Source of the DNA: Putridiphycobacter sp045107045
GTDB lineage: Bacteria; Bacteroidota; Bacteroidia; Flavobacteriales_D; Crocinitomicaceae
Assembly: GCA_045107045.1 (NCBI GenBank)
Contig: JBGCFR010000010.1
Location: forward strand, 1 to 64,000
Reading direction: 5' to 3'
Length of the DNA stretch: 64,000 bases
In this document: piece by piece, positions 7,889-17,095 of the stretch
How positions within the stretch are numbered: the first letter of the stretch is position 1
How the letters are laid out: the number at the start of each line of letters is the position of its first letter
Position numbers and translations under genes: made by a program
The notes under the pieces: model-generated
Database searches by the model: none
What the model was told of the DNA's origin: nothing
What the model saw: the letters and a program-made list of their open reading frames with translations, nothing else

Positions 7889-7908
7889 AACTATTCAAAT
7901 TTCAGCAC

Positions 7909-7916
7909 AAAGTTAC
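7909..7916 (-). promoter_or_regulatory. -7 box (TAACTTTG) upstream of the nitroreductase gene
   Basis: TAACTTTG on the minus strand matches TAnnTTTG and lies 21 bases before the ATG at 7888. No clear -33 TTG is seen at the usual distance. Confidence 0.45.
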
Positions 7917-7963
7917 GACTAATAAATTAAGCTGTTTTTTATTTATTTCGAATAATTAAGCTG

Positions 7964-7971
7964 TATTTTTG
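7964..7971 (+). promoter_or_regulatory. -7 box (TATTTTTG) upstream of gapA
   Basis: TATTTTTG matches the Bacteroidota -7 consensus and ends 19 bases before the gapA ATG. It is divergent from the nitroreductase -7 box about 50 bases away, so both promoters share this intergenic region. Confidence 0.5.
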
Positions 7972-7990
7972 TATCACTAAAACTTTAAAC

Positions 7991-8983
7991 ATGGCTATAA
8001 AAGTTGGAATTAACGGATTTGGCAGGATAGGTCGCTATTTTACAAGAATGGCAATAGATGATTCAGCTTTAGAAATTGTAGCCATAAATGATTTAGCAGA
8101 TGCCCCTACTCTGGCGCATTTGTTTAAGTACGATTCCGTGCACCGACAGTTCAATGGTACTGTAAACTCATCAAATTCAACATTAATCATTAATGGAAAA
8201 ACCATTCAAATATTTAATGAGCGTGATCCAGAAAATATACCTTGGGGAGATTTTGGTGTCGACATTGTTGTTGAGTCGACGGGTATATTTCGAACCAAAA
8301 AATTAGCATCAAAACACCTAACAGCAGGTGCAAAAAAAGTGATTTTAAGCGCACCGCCAAAGGATGATCAAATTCCTTCAGTAGTGCTTGGTGTAAATGA
8401 TCATATATTAACTGGACAAGAGAAAATTATTTCTAATGCCTCATGCACCACTAATTCAGCCGCACCTTTGGTAAAAGTGATGAAAACACTTGGTAATATA
8501 GAAAGCTGTTTTATCACCACAATCCATTCATATACATCAGACCAGAAACTACATGACGCGCCTCACAGAGATTTAAGACGAGCACGTGCAGCAGCTGAAT
8601 CTATTGTTCCTACTACAACTGGTGCAGCCAAAGCCATTACCAAAATATTTCCAGAGTTAGACGGATTAATGGGAGGCTGTGGCATTCGTGTTCCAGTTCC
8701 AGATGGCTCGCTAACTGATATGACTTTTATAGTGGACAACAATTTAACGGTTCACACCATTAATAAAGCATTTAAACAGGCATCAGAAACAGACTTGAAA
8801 GGGCTACTTTACTATATGGAAGATCCTATAGTATCAAGAGATATTATAGGAAGTCCATACTCTTCAACGTTCGATAGTCAGCTTACAAGTGTAATAGGAA
8901 AAATGGTAAAAGTAGTAGCATGGTATGATAATGAAGCTGGCTACTCGAATAGATTACTAGACTTAATAAAGCAGGTAGGGTAA
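7991..8983 (+). CDS. gapA: Type I glyceraldehyde-3-phosphate dehydrogenase
   Basis: The 330-residue enzyme has the Rossmann start INGFGRIGR, Asp34 in AINDL (NAD preference), the catalytic SNASCTTN with Cys152, and the C-terminal VVAWYDNEAGYSNR signature. It oxidises glyceraldehyde-3-phosphate to 1,3-bisphosphoglycerate in glycolysis, in the cytoplasm. Full length for the family. It is followed 42 bases later by purB on the same strand, but purB has its own -7 box, so the two may be independent. Confidence 0.97.
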   Translation: MAIKVGINGFGRIGRYFTRMAIDDSALEIVAINDLADAPTLAHLFKYDSVHRQFNGTVNSSNSTLIINGKTIQIFNERDPENIPWGDFGVDIVVESTGIFRTKKLASKHLTAGAKKVILSAPPKDDQIPSVVLGVNDHILTGQEKIISNASCTTNSAAPLVKVMKTLGNIESCFITTIHSYTSDQKLHDAPHRDLRRARAAAESIVPTTTGAAKAITKIFPELDGLMGGCGIRVPVPDGSLTDMTFIVDNNLTVHTINKAFKQASETDLKGLLYYMEDPIVSRDIIGSPYSSTFDSQLTSVIGKMVKVVAWYDNEAGYSNRLLDLIKQVG

Positions 8984-8996
8984 TTGATATTATGCT

Positions 8997-9004
8997 TATC
9001 TTTG
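8997..9004 (+). promoter_or_regulatory. -7 box (TATCTTTG) upstream of purB
   Basis: TATCTTTG matches TAnnTTTG and lies 21 bases before the purB ATG in the short gapA-purB gap. No good -33 element is visible. Confidence 0.45.
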
Positions 9005-9025
9005 CCTTTTTAATTTTTTAGAATC

Positions 9026-10372
9026 ATGAACGAGTTAACAGCAATCTCTCCTATTGATGGAAGATACAGAAATAAAGTCGCTAATTTACAAGATTATTTT
9101 TCGGAATTTGCCCTGATTAAGTACCGTGTTTTGGTAGAGGTAGAATATTTTATTGCCCTTGCTGAGCAGAAAGTGGGTTTAATGGCTGAATTTCCAAATG
9201 ATCAATTTAATGCTCTAAGAGCATTATATCAGGATTTTAAATTAACTGATGCTGAAAAAGTTAAATTAACTGAACGGACAACTAACCATGATGTCAAAGC
9301 AGTAGAATATTTAGTAAAAGAAAAGCTGGGTGATTTAGGTTTGTCAAAATTCGAAGAGTACGTTCATTTTGGATTAACATCACAAGACATTAACAATACT
9401 GCCATTCCCTTATCATTAAAGGAAGCAATGGTTGCAGAGTATATGCCCGTTTTGGATAGTTTGATTGCACAACTAAATGACTATGCTAATGCATGGAAAA
9501 CCATTCCAATGCTTGCTAAAACTCATGGACAACCAGCTTCCCCTTCACGTTTAGGAAAAGAAATTTTTGTTTTTGTGGAAAGGTTAAATATCCAAAAGCA
9601 ACAACTAACCTCTGTTCCATATTCTGCAAAATTTGGTGGAGCTACAGGAAATTTAAACGCACACCATGTAGCCTTTCCTCAAGAAAATTGGGTAGGGTTT
9701 GCTAATCATTTTGTAAATGACATTTTAAAAATTGATCGGAGTCAGACCACTACGCAAATTGAACACTACGACAATTTGGCTAGTATGTTTGACGCCATGA
9801 AACGAATCAACACAATAGTGATTGATTTATGTCGTGATATGTGGACCTACATTTCAATGGAATATTTTAAGCAAAAACTAAAAGATGGTGAGATTGGGTC
9901 GTCAGCCATGCCACATAAGGTTAATCCTATTGATTTTGAAAATGCTGAAGGTAATTTAGGAATAGCTAATGCTATTTTTGAACACCTTTCGTCTAAGCTT
10001 CCAATCTCTCGTTTACAACGAGACTTGACTGATTCTACAGTACTTAGAAATATAGGCACTCCAATAGCGCATACATTAATTGCACTTCAATCGGCATTAA
10101 AAGGTTTAAGTAAATTGTTACTCAATGAAGCCAAATTAAATGAAGATTTAGAAGACAATTGGGCTGTTGTAGCAGAAGCTATTCAAACTATTTTAAGAAG
10201 AGAAGGATTTGATAAGCCTTATGAAATGTTAAAAGGACTAACAAGAACTAATGCTGCAATCAATAAAGAAAGTATTCAGCAATTTATTCAGTCATTAAAC
10301 ATTAGCGACGAATTGAAAAATGAATTGATGCAAATTTCACCTCAAAATTATACAGGTGTTAATTTAGTCTGA
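9026..10372 (+). CDS. purB: Adenylosuccinate lyase
   Basis: The 448-residue protein has the fumarase/aspartase superfamily signatures: THGQPASPSRLG (about 166-177), TSQDINNTA (118-126) and GSSAMPHKVNP (291-301), which carries the catalytic serine loop. The N-terminus AISPIDGRYRNKV is diagnostic of PurB. It cleaves adenylosuccinate and SAICAR in purine synthesis. Its last nine bases overlap the 3' end of the convergent zinc anti-sigma gene. Confidence 0.97.
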   Translation: MNELTAISPIDGRYRNKVANLQDYFSEFALIKYRVLVEVEYFIALAEQKVGLMAEFPNDQFNALRALYQDFKLTDAEKVKLTERTTNHDVKAVEYLVKEKLGDLGLSKFEEYVHFGLTSQDINNTAIPLSLKEAMVAEYMPVLDSLIAQLNDYANAWKTIPMLAKTHGQPASPSRLGKEIFVFVERLNIQKQQLTSVPYSAKFGGATGNLNAHHVAFPQENWVGFANHFVNDILKIDRSQTTTQIEHYDNLASMFDAMKRINTIVIDLCRDMWTYISMEYFKQKLKDGEIGSSAMPHKVNPIDFENAEGNLGIANAIFEHLSSKLPISRLQRDLTDSTVLRNIGTPIAHTLIALQSALKGLSKLLLNEAKLNEDLEDNWAVVAEAIQTILRREGFDKPYEMLKGLTRTNAAINKESIQQFIQSLNISDELKNELMQISPQNYTGVNLV

Positions 10373-10603
10373 TAATTGATTATTTAATTTCTCAATCATT
10401 AGTTTTTTTTCATCTGCTGTTAAGCTTGCTGCATGCTGATTGACGTATCTTAGAATATGGTCAACAGCCTTACTATCCCTGACATATTTTGTGCACTCAG
10501 GACAAATTACAAGGTGCATTTTTAGACCTAATCTTTTCAATAAACCTGTTGGCTTATGGGGCATAGTGTCCACAATATAAGCCGCTTCTTCGCAATCAAT
10601 CAT
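10364..10603 (-). CDS. Small zinc-binding anti-sigma factor-like protein
   Basis: A 79-residue soluble protein with an HxxxCxxC motif (His30, Cys34, Cys37 in MHLVICPEC) and an early Cys4 in MIDCEEA, the ligand pattern of zf-HC2 / ZAS anti-sigma domains. It has no membrane segment, so it would be cytoplasmic. Its start overlaps the stop of the upstream ECF sigma gene by eight bases, the usual sigma/anti-sigma coupling. It probably holds that sigma factor inactive until a redox or metal signal releases zinc; this is inference. The 3' end overlaps purB. Confidence 0.8.
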   Translation of the reverse strand: MIDCEEAAYIVDTMPHKPTGLLKRLGLKMHLVICPECTKYVRDSKAVDHILRYVNQHAASLTADEKKLMIEKLNNQLSD

Positions 10604-11156
10604 TTAACCAACTTTTTTCTAAACAGGCCCTCATTTGCATTTTAGCTCGGTGTATGATAACCCAAAAATTAGACGGTGTAATATTATTTTCCTTACAAAC
10701 CTCATCTGAATCTTTTTCATCAATCATTTTATCAACAAAAACGGATTTGTATTTTTCAGGTAAATTATCAACACATTGAAGGATAGCTGTTTTCAGCTCA
10801 TTATTTTCAATTTCCAAATCAATTTCCGATAATCTGCCTCCTGGTCTTTCATTTTCACTCCATTTAGTCATCATTTTACCTTCAGTAAAAAATGATGAAA
10901 AAACATCAGTTTTACGGGTTTCCTTTTGACGCCAAAAATCTATTATTTTTCTCTTGAGAATTGACACCAACCAAGTTCGGACTGCACTTTTACCTTCGAA
11001 CTTCTCTAAACCTTTTAAACCTGCAATAAAAGTATCTTGAACCAAATCTTTTGCTAGATCAGAATCGTTAACCCTTACTATTGCATAATTAAATAAATAA
11101 TCCGAATAAGATTCAACCCATTTTTTGGTGTCAATATTTGCAACTTTATTTTCCAT
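10596..11156 (-). CDS. ECF-type RNA polymerase sigma factor
   Basis: A 186-residue sigma-70-family protein. Region 2 is visible in YNYAIVRVNDSDLAKDLVQDTFIAG and FEGKSAVRTWLVSILKRKIIDFWR (pieces of one continuous region). Region 4 is LPEKYKSVFVDKMIDEKDSDEVCKE-type helices near the C-terminus. It resembles the Bacteroidota ECF group with a soluble partner. Coupling with the zinc anti-sigma gene indicates a stress-response switch. No autoregulatory promoter can be assigned with confidence. Confidence 0.92.
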   Translation of the reverse strand: MENKVANIDTKKWVESYSDYLFNYAIVRVNDSDLAKDLVQDTFIAGLKGLEKFEGKSAVRTWLVSILKRKIIDFWRQKETRKTDVFSSFFTEGKMMTKWSENERPGGRLSEIDLEIENNELKTAILQCVDNLPEKYKSVFVDKMIDEKDSDEVCKENNITPSNFWVIIHRAKMQMRACLEKSWLND

Positions 11157-11255
11157 TTCTTAGAACAATAATAGTAAAAAAATATTCTGTTTTATACTAC
11201 TTAATTGCTAAAGTATAGAAATCCTATGTGCCGTTTTTTTTTTAGATTTGTCAAC

Positions 11256-12584
11256 ATGAGACCATTGTATCTTTTATTAAAAATTTTAGTCTTTTATAGC
11301 TTAAGACTTTTTTTTAAACAAAAAAAAACTGTTAACACTCCAAAGAAATTCAATGCGCAAACCATATTCGTAGTTAACCATTCTAGTGCTTTTTTAGACC
11401 CATGGGTTATTGCTCAGTTTCAAAATCCCATTCTATTTTTTTTAGCACGAGGCGATATCTTTAAAAAATGGATCTATCCATTAACATGGGCAGCACATAT
11501 GATTCCAATATACAGAACCAAAGAGAACGGTGCAGATTCTGCAGAAAAGAATGAATTAATTTTCCAGGAGGTATATGGCTTGTTAAAAAAAAAGAAGTCA
11601 ATCCTAATTTTTGGAGAAGGTTATACGGATGATGTTTTTATAAGAAGTTTAAAGCCGCTAAAAAAGGGTCCGGCTAGGATTGGTTTTGGTGCAATGGAGG
11701 CTTCGGATTGGAAGGCTGACATTAAAATTCAATGTTCTGGTATTAATTATTCTGACCCAAACGAATTTAGATCAGAGGTACTTGTAGCAAATACAGACCC
11801 TATTCACTTAAAAGATTATAAGGATCAGTACCTAGAAAACCCATCTAAAACAATTTTAGATATAACAAAATTAATTACTGGAAATCTGCAATCACAGCTC
11901 ACTTATTTAGAAGACCCTAAGCAAACTGACTTTCATAATCATATTCAGTCAATTACAAAAAAGGGAATTGCACATAAAGAATCTGACCAATCGATACCAC
12001 TCGAAAAGCGCTGGCGATACTCACAAGAGTTGGCTAAAAAAATTAATAATAATTTTCAAGAAGATGAGATCAGCTGGAAAAACTTGAAACAAACCTTAGA
12101 AGATTATTTTTCTGGAATAAAAAAAGGAAATATTAGAGACCAATGGGTTTTAAACAGTAAAAATGGAAAAAAAGCGAATCTCCTTTTAAGATATTGTGTT
12201 ATTCTAGTTAGTCTTCCTCTATTTATTGTAGGAGGCATTCATCATTTACTACCCTATTTATTCCTAAAAAAGTTTATTGAAAAAACTTTTAAAAGACGTG
12301 TTTTTTGGAGTGGTATAAAACTCATTTTAGGGCATTTAATATTGGCACTATTTAATATCGCCTTATGCCTAATTTTAAATTCGATATTCAATATCACATA
12401 CACAAGTTTAGTATGGACCTATATCATACTTATTGTTCCATTTTTTGGTCTTTTCGCATACTGGTATGCCGTTTACTTTAAAGACACCATAAAATTATCT
12501 AAAATTAGTTCTGACACCTATGAATATTGGATTGAAAAACGCAATCATTGCGCTAACTTAATAGAAGAAAAGATTAAAATTTGA
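11256..12584 (+). CDS. PlsC-domain glycerolipid acyltransferase
   Basis: From the ATG at 11256 the protein has 442 residues. The acyltransferase motif NHSSAFLDPW (His42, Asp48) is the HX5D variant common in Bacteroidota GPAT-like proteins; GEGYTDD near residue 125 is the second block. Two or three membrane segments lie in the C-terminal third (about 305-400). It would transfer acyl chains to glycerol-3-phosphate or lysophosphatidate at the inner membrane. In-frame starts at 11205 (TTG) and 11226 (ATG) exist, but MRPLYLLLKILV fits the family N-terminus. A TAGATTTG box ends five bases before this ATG. Confidence 0.85.
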   Translation: MRPLYLLLKILVFYSLRLFFKQKKTVNTPKKFNAQTIFVVNHSSAFLDPWVIAQFQNPILFFLARGDIFKKWIYPLTWAAHMIPIYRTKENGADSAEKNELIFQEVYGLLKKKKSILIFGEGYTDDVFIRSLKPLKKGPARIGFGAMEASDWKADIKIQCSGINYSDPNEFRSEVLVANTDPIHLKDYKDQYLENPSKTILDITKLITGNLQSQLTYLEDPKQTDFHNHIQSITKKGIAHKESDQSIPLEKRWRYSQELAKKINNNFQEDEISWKNLKQTLEDYFSGIKKGNIRDQWVLNSKNGKKANLLLRYCVILVSLPLFIVGGIHHLLPYLFLKKFIEKTFKRRVFWSGIKLILGHLILALFNIALCLILNSIFNITYTSLVWTYIILIVPFFGLFAYWYAVYFKDTIKLSKISSDTYEYWIEKRNHCANLIEEKIKI

Positions 12585-12611
12585 AATCGGTTTTGATAAA
12601 AAATCAACAAA

Positions 12612-13811
12612 CTAATCAAAGTCTGAGTATAATAGATAGTGTTTCCTTTTAATTTTAAATTCTGAAAGTGCCGGTTCCCAAGTTAAACGGATTTCAGCCT
12701 CGGTCAGTCCATTAATTAAGTAATTTTTAAAAGTATTTGAACCAGCTAAAAGATTGATGAAATTGTTGGACAAAAAGAATTGCTCTTTTAGGTTCAAATC
12801 ATTGTAGAATTGCATAAACCATGACAATTGAATTTGATGTTGATTCTGCATTACACTAAGTCCAGACTCTATAAAATCGATTCCCTTGCATTCCTGCCCT
12901 TTTAATTTTGGCTTTTTTGAACCAAAGTTAGGTTCTGGAATAAATGAAAACTGACTATTTTTAAATTGCGGGTGGCCAATGATTTGGAATGGCCAATCCG
13001 TTCCCCGCCCAACACTTACAACAGTTCCCTCAAACAAACATAAAGAAGGATATAAATATACAGAGAGCATATTAGGTAAATTAGGTGACGGCTTAGTCGG
13101 TAATTTATAAAATTTTGTATGATTCCAACCTAGGCAGGGTACCACAAGTAAATCTGCTTTAGAATTTTCACCGAGCCAGTCCTCACCATTTATCATTTGT
13201 GCATACTCCCCTATTGACATTCCATGAACAATTGGCACAGGGTGCATACCAATAAATGACTTATACTTCATATTTAATACCGGGCCATCAACATAAAAAC
13301 CATTTGGATTTGGACGGTCCAAAACAATCAATTTGACACCTTCTTCCTGGCATGCTTCCATTACATAATGAAGTGACGAAATGTAAGTGTAAAACCTAGC
13401 CCCTACATCTTGAATATCAAATAATATTACATCTATTCCTTCTAAATCTTTTGGGCTTGGTTTTTTATGACTACCATACAATGACACAATTGGTAAACTT
13501 GTTTTTTGATCAATGCCAGAACTCACCTTTTCTCCTGCATCAGCTTCACCTCTAAAACCATGTTCAGGTGAAAATAGTTTAACCAAATCTACCCCCTGAC
13601 TCAGCAAAGTGTCAACTAAATGAGTACGCCCAACTAAGGAACTCTGGTTTCCAACTAACCCGATTTTTTGTCCTATTAATTTGTCCAAATAGACATCAAA
13701 TCTTTCTGCGCCAACTGTAACCTCATTATTGCAAAAAACTGGTAATGAATTTTGCGCCCACATTTTATTAAAAAGTGAGGTTGTAAATAATAGAAGAAGA
13801 AATACCTTCAT
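12612..13811 (-). CDS. DUF1343 / NamZ-like exo-beta-N-acetylmuramidase
   Basis: From the ATG at 13811 the product has 399 residues with a signal peptide (MKVFLLLLFTTSLFNKMWAQ). The family blocks are clear: GQKIGLVGNQSSL, LFSPEHGFRGEADAGE, VILFDIQDVGARFYTYISSL, DRPNPNG and EGTVVSVGRGTDWPFQ. DUF1343 enzymes (NamZ, GH171) release N-acetylmuramic acid from peptidoglycan ends. Export to the periplasm fits a role in cell-wall turnover. It is divergent from the LolE-like gene with 64 bases between the starts. Confidence 0.9.
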   Translation of the reverse strand: MKVFLLLLFTTSLFNKMWAQNSLPVFCNNEVTVGAERFDVYLDKLIGQKIGLVGNQSSLVGRTHLVDTLLSQGVDLVKLFSPEHGFRGEADAGEKVSSGIDQKTSLPIVSLYGSHKKPSPKDLEGIDVILFDIQDVGARFYTYISSLHYVMEACQEEGVKLIVLDRPNPNGFYVDGPVLNMKYKSFIGMHPVPIVHGMSIGEYAQMINGEDWLGENSKADLLVVPCLGWNHTKFYKLPTKPSPNLPNMLSVYLYPSLCLFEGTVVSVGRGTDWPFQIIGHPQFKNSQFSFIPEPNFGSKKPKLKGQECKGIDFIESGLSVMQNQHQIQLSWFMQFYNDLNLKEQFFLSNNFINLLAGSNTFKNYLINGLTEAEIRLTWEPALSEFKIKRKHYLLYSDFD

Positions 13812-13875
13812 TTTAAAACTAAATTTAAGATATAATAATTTAATAATTGTAATTTTACTTCCAAAACCTATCAAA

Positions 13876-15510
13876 TTGAATACCGAATTTTACATTGCTA
13901 AAAAACTGATTGGTTTTAAAAATTCTAAACAACGAATTTCTAAGCCAATAGTTAGCATTTCCTTAATTAGTATTATTCTTGGTTTGTCCGTCATGGTTAT
14001 TACGGTTTCAATAGTAACAGGGTTTCAAAATAAAATTCGTGAGAAGGTAATTGGATTCGGTTCGCATTTGCAAATTACCAATATGGAGGATAATACTTCA
14101 ATGGAATCATCACCCTTGCAAGTAGATTCTAACCTTATAAAAAGTATTTCTTCTAATCCCAATATCAAACACCTCCAAACTTTCGCTTACAAACCAGCCA
14201 TATTACAAAGTGAATCACATTCTACCATTTTAACAGTAAATAACCTGGTAGACACGGTTGAGAACAAGGATGTTTTGGGCGTTCTTTTTAAAGGTATTGA
14301 TAAAGCATATGATATGGTTTTTTTTAAAGACAAACTCATTAAGGGTTCACTTATTGATTTTTCATCAAATGAACCAGAAGTTATCATATCATCAAAAATT
14401 GCCATGCTTCTACAATACGAAATTGGAGATCAAATAAGTGCATATTTCGTGTTGAATAATACACCAAAAAAAAGAAACTTTACAATTAAAGGTATATATA
14501 AAACTGGGTTAGAAGAATTTGATAAAAAAATTATTTTCACAAACATTAGTGCATTGCAATCTATTAACAACTGGGGAGTAAAAACGGCAATAACCGTAAT
14601 TGACACATGTATAAACAATGAGTTTGTACTGAAAGGATTATCTTTTGGAAATACACCACCCAATCATTTTAAATGGAATGAGAAAATAACAACTAACACC
14701 TTCTTCTTAATTAATGGCAATAAAAATGTATCTACTCAATTCTCAGCTTCAGTCGAGAAAAGGTCAGAAGAGGAATCCGTACGTGAACTATGGGATAAAA
14801 GCACAGCACTAATAACGGTAGATTCAGCTTGTAATTGCACCGAAGAACTATTAAAAAATAACCCAATACAATACATCTCAGACAGCTTAATCAAAATGCC
14901 ATTTGGCTATATAGCCATTAAAAATGGCAAAGGAACATCAAACCACTTTATTGGTGGATACGAAATACTAATTAAAAATTGGGAAAACCTTGATGATTTA
15001 GATGATATTATTTACCAAGACATTCCATTCGAGCTAAAAACAACAAAAGTAACTGATTTATATGTGGAGATATTTGCTTGGCTTAATTTTCTGGATATGA
15101 ATATTATTGTAATTATAGTAATGATGTTAATTGTTTCGTTGATTAATATGGTGACTACACTTTTAGTTGTAATTATTGAAAAAACGAATTTTATAGGAAT
15201 TTTAAAAGCAATAGGTGCTACAAATTGGTCAATTCGCAAAATTTTCATCTATAATGCTCTCTTATTACTAGGTAAGGGGCTACTTTGGGGCAATATTATA
15301 GGAATTGGTTTTATTATAATTCAGCAATACTTTAATATTCTGCCACTTGACCCTCAAATTTATTATTTGGACACCGTACCAGTGAGTTTTAATTTGGTTA
15401 ATATTTTTTTTATTAACATTCTAACCATCATTACATGTTTGATAATACTTTTAATTCCTAGCTATTTAATCACTAAAATAAATCCTGTAAAAGCTATTAA
15501 GTTCAATTGA
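13876..15510 (+). CDS. FtsX/LolC-E-type ABC transporter permease
   Basis: Starting at TTG 13876 (reading MNTEFYIAKKLIG) gives 544 residues. An N-terminal membrane span (SISLISIILGLSVMVITVSIV) precedes a large periplasmic region. Three more spans in an FtsX domain follow (about 405-540, with the ILKAIGATNWSIRKIF loop and a VKAIKFN ending). LolC/E proteins extract lipoproteins toward the outer membrane. This one is longer than the roughly 415 residues of LolE because the periplasmic part is expanded, including a Cys-Asn-Cys pair. The ATPase partner is not in the window. The ATG far upstream in frame overlaps the divergent gene and is not credible. Confidence 0.85.
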   Translation: MNTEFYIAKKLIGFKNSKQRISKPIVSISLISIILGLSVMVITVSIVTGFQNKIREKVIGFGSHLQITNMEDNTSMESSPLQVDSNLIKSISSNPNIKHLQTFAYKPAILQSESHSTILTVNNLVDTVENKDVLGVLFKGIDKAYDMVFFKDKLIKGSLIDFSSNEPEVIISSKIAMLLQYEIGDQISAYFVLNNTPKKRNFTIKGIYKTGLEEFDKKIIFTNISALQSINNWGVKTAITVIDTCINNEFVLKGLSFGNTPPNHFKWNEKITTNTFFLINGNKNVSTQFSASVEKRSEEESVRELWDKSTALITVDSACNCTEELLKNNPIQYISDSLIKMPFGYIAIKNGKGTSNHFIGGYEILIKNWENLDDLDDIIYQDIPFELKTTKVTDLYVEIFAWLNFLDMNIIVIIVMMLIVSLINMVTTLLVVIIEKTNFIGILKAIGATNWSIRKIFIYNALLLLGKGLLWGNIIGIGFIIIQQYFNILPLDPQIYYLDTVPVSFNLVNIFFINILTIITCLIILLIPSYLITKINPVKAIKFN

Positions 15511-15539
15511 CAAGCAAGAATTAAATTCTGATTTTACCA

Positions 15540-15568
15540 TTGAAAATAAGTTTAATTCATTATTTTTG
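15540..15568 (+). promoter_or_regulatory. Promoter of the E2 gene (TTG-N18-TATTTTTG)
   Basis: A TTG at 15540-15542 is followed after 18 bases by TATTTTTG (15561-15568), a full Bacteroidota promoter. The box ends 26 bases before the preferred ATG at 15595, which argues against the GTG start inside the box. Confidence 0.6.
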
Positions 15569-15594
15569 TGGACTCAAATTTAGATGCACTCAGA

Positions 15595-16920
15595 ATGGCA
15601 GAAATAGAAATTAGACTTCCTAAAATGGGAGAAAGTGTTACCGAAGCAACAATTACTAACTGGCTAAAAGAAGTAGGCGAAACAGTAGACTTGGATGAAC
15701 CTTTAGTAGAAGTTGCAACTGACAAAGTTGATAATGAACTACCATCTGAAGCAGAAGGTATTCTTACCAAAATATTATTTGAAAAAGATGATGTTGCTCA
15801 GGTTGGTGATGTTATTGCTATTATTTCAACTGAAGGTAGCTCAGCCCCTGAACCTTCTTCAAGGGAAAAAGCAACGCCAGAAGCCACTATAGTTGAAGCT
15901 AAAGTAACACCAGAAGTTACCAATTCAGCCACAAACTCTCAACAAGTAGACAAAACAGGTCCAAGTGGTAAATTCTATTCACCTTTAGTAAGGAGTATTG
16001 CTGAAAAAGAAGGCATTTCTATGACACAATTAGAAACAATTGCTGGCAGTGGAGAAAAAGGAAGAGTTACTAAAAAAGACATATTAGTATTTATCGAAAA
16101 TGGAGGAGCAACTGTAAAAAGTGCTACCAAAGCACCTGTTGAAAAGGCAGTTTCAACCAAAACTAAACCCAATACAACTTCTATCTCTTCACCAAACGTA
16201 CCTTCAATGGAGGGAGATGAGATAATTGAGATGGACAGAATGAGAAAACTCATTTCTGATCATATGGTTATGTCAAAACATGTGTCTCCGCATGTCACTT
16301 CGTTTGTTGAAGCTGACGTAACAAATATTGTGATGTGGAGAAATAAAGTGAAAAGCACATTTGAAAAACAAGAAGGTGAAAAAATCACATACACCCCTAT
16401 TTTTATGGAAGCAGTGATAAAAGCCATTAAAGACTTTCCAATGATTAATATTTGTGTTGATGGAGATAATATTATCAAAAGAAAAGACATTAATATAGGC
16501 ATGGCGACTGCACTTCCAAGTGGAAACTTAATTGTACCTGTAATCAAAAAAGCCGACAACTTAAACTTAACAGGTTTAACAAAACAAGTTAATAATTTAG
16601 CCAGAAAGGCAAGAGCCAATAAACTAAGCTCTGACGATATTTCTGGTGGAACATACACAGTTACCAACGTTGGAACATTTGGAAATGTTATGGGGACACC
16701 AATTATTAATCAACCTCAAGTAGCAATACTTGCATTGGGAGCTATTCGTAAAATTCCTGCAGTTATAGAAACTCCTCAAGGTGATACAATTGGCATTCGT
16801 CATAAAATGTTTTTATCTCACTCTTATGACCATAGAGTTGTTGATGGAGCGCTTGGCGGAATGTTCGTAAAACGAGTCGCCGAATACCTTGAACAATTTG
16901 ATATAAATAGAGAATTGTAA
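15595..16920 (+). CDS. 2-oxo acid dehydrogenase E2 (dihydrolipoamide acyltransferase)
   Basis: A 441-residue E2 chain in the usual order. The lipoyl domain (1-80) has Lys44 in VATDKVDN. A Pro/Ala/Thr-rich linker follows, then a peripheral-subunit-binding domain (YSPLVRSIAEKEGI, GSGEKGRVTKKDIL). The catalytic domain ends with HSYDHRVVDGALGG. It transfers acyl groups from lipoamide to CoA. The lipoyl and catalytic motifs resemble branched-chain or pyruvate E2 equally, so the substrate is not assigned. No E1 or E3 gene is adjacent. A strong terminator follows. Confidence 0.92.
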   Translation: MAEIEIRLPKMGESVTEATITNWLKEVGETVDLDEPLVEVATDKVDNELPSEAEGILTKILFEKDDVAQVGDVIAIISTEGSSAPEPSSREKATPEATIVEAKVTPEVTNSATNSQQVDKTGPSGKFYSPLVRSIAEKEGISMTQLETIAGSGEKGRVTKKDILVFIENGGATVKSATKAPVEKAVSTKTKPNTTSISSPNVPSMEGDEIIEMDRMRKLISDHMVMSKHVSPHVTSFVEADVTNIVMWRNKVKSTFEKQEGEKITYTPIFMEAVIKAIKDFPMINICVDGDNIIKRKDINIGMATALPSGNLIVPVIKKADNLNLTGLTKQVNNLARKARANKLSSDDISGGTYTVTNVGTFGNVMGTPIINQPQVAILALGAIRKIPAVIETPQGDTIGIRHKMFLSHSYDHRVVDGALGGMFVKRVAEYLEQFDINREL

Positions 16921-16942
16921 AAAAATCGTTGTTGATATCTTG

Positions 16943-16968
16943 AGCCTCTCCTAATTTTAGGAGGGGCT
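16943..16968 (+). terminator. Rho-independent terminator after the E2 gene
   Basis: A stem of about eleven or twelve pairs (agcctctcctaa / ttaggaggggct, one G-T wobble) with a two- to four-base loop is followed by tttgttg. It lies 23 bases after the E2 stop codon. Confidence 0.8.
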
Positions 16969-17095
16969 TTGTTGTATAATTTAGCAGAATAATTCACTTT
17001 ATGAAACTATTCTGCTTACGGAGAAATATCGATTATACAGCAAACATTTTTTGTACGCATAGTGGTTTCAAACGTTTCACATCTATGAAAACCCT

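Noticed and set aside
15975..16667. Long minus-strand open frames inside the E2 gene
   Set aside because: They are antisense to a full-length, motif-rich plus-strand gene and show no family signature, typical composition or start region of their own.
16921..17095. Riboswitch or small RNA in the 175-base gap after the E2 gene
   Set aside because: Only the E2 terminator is clear. No conserved riboswitch core or second hairpin is recognisable.
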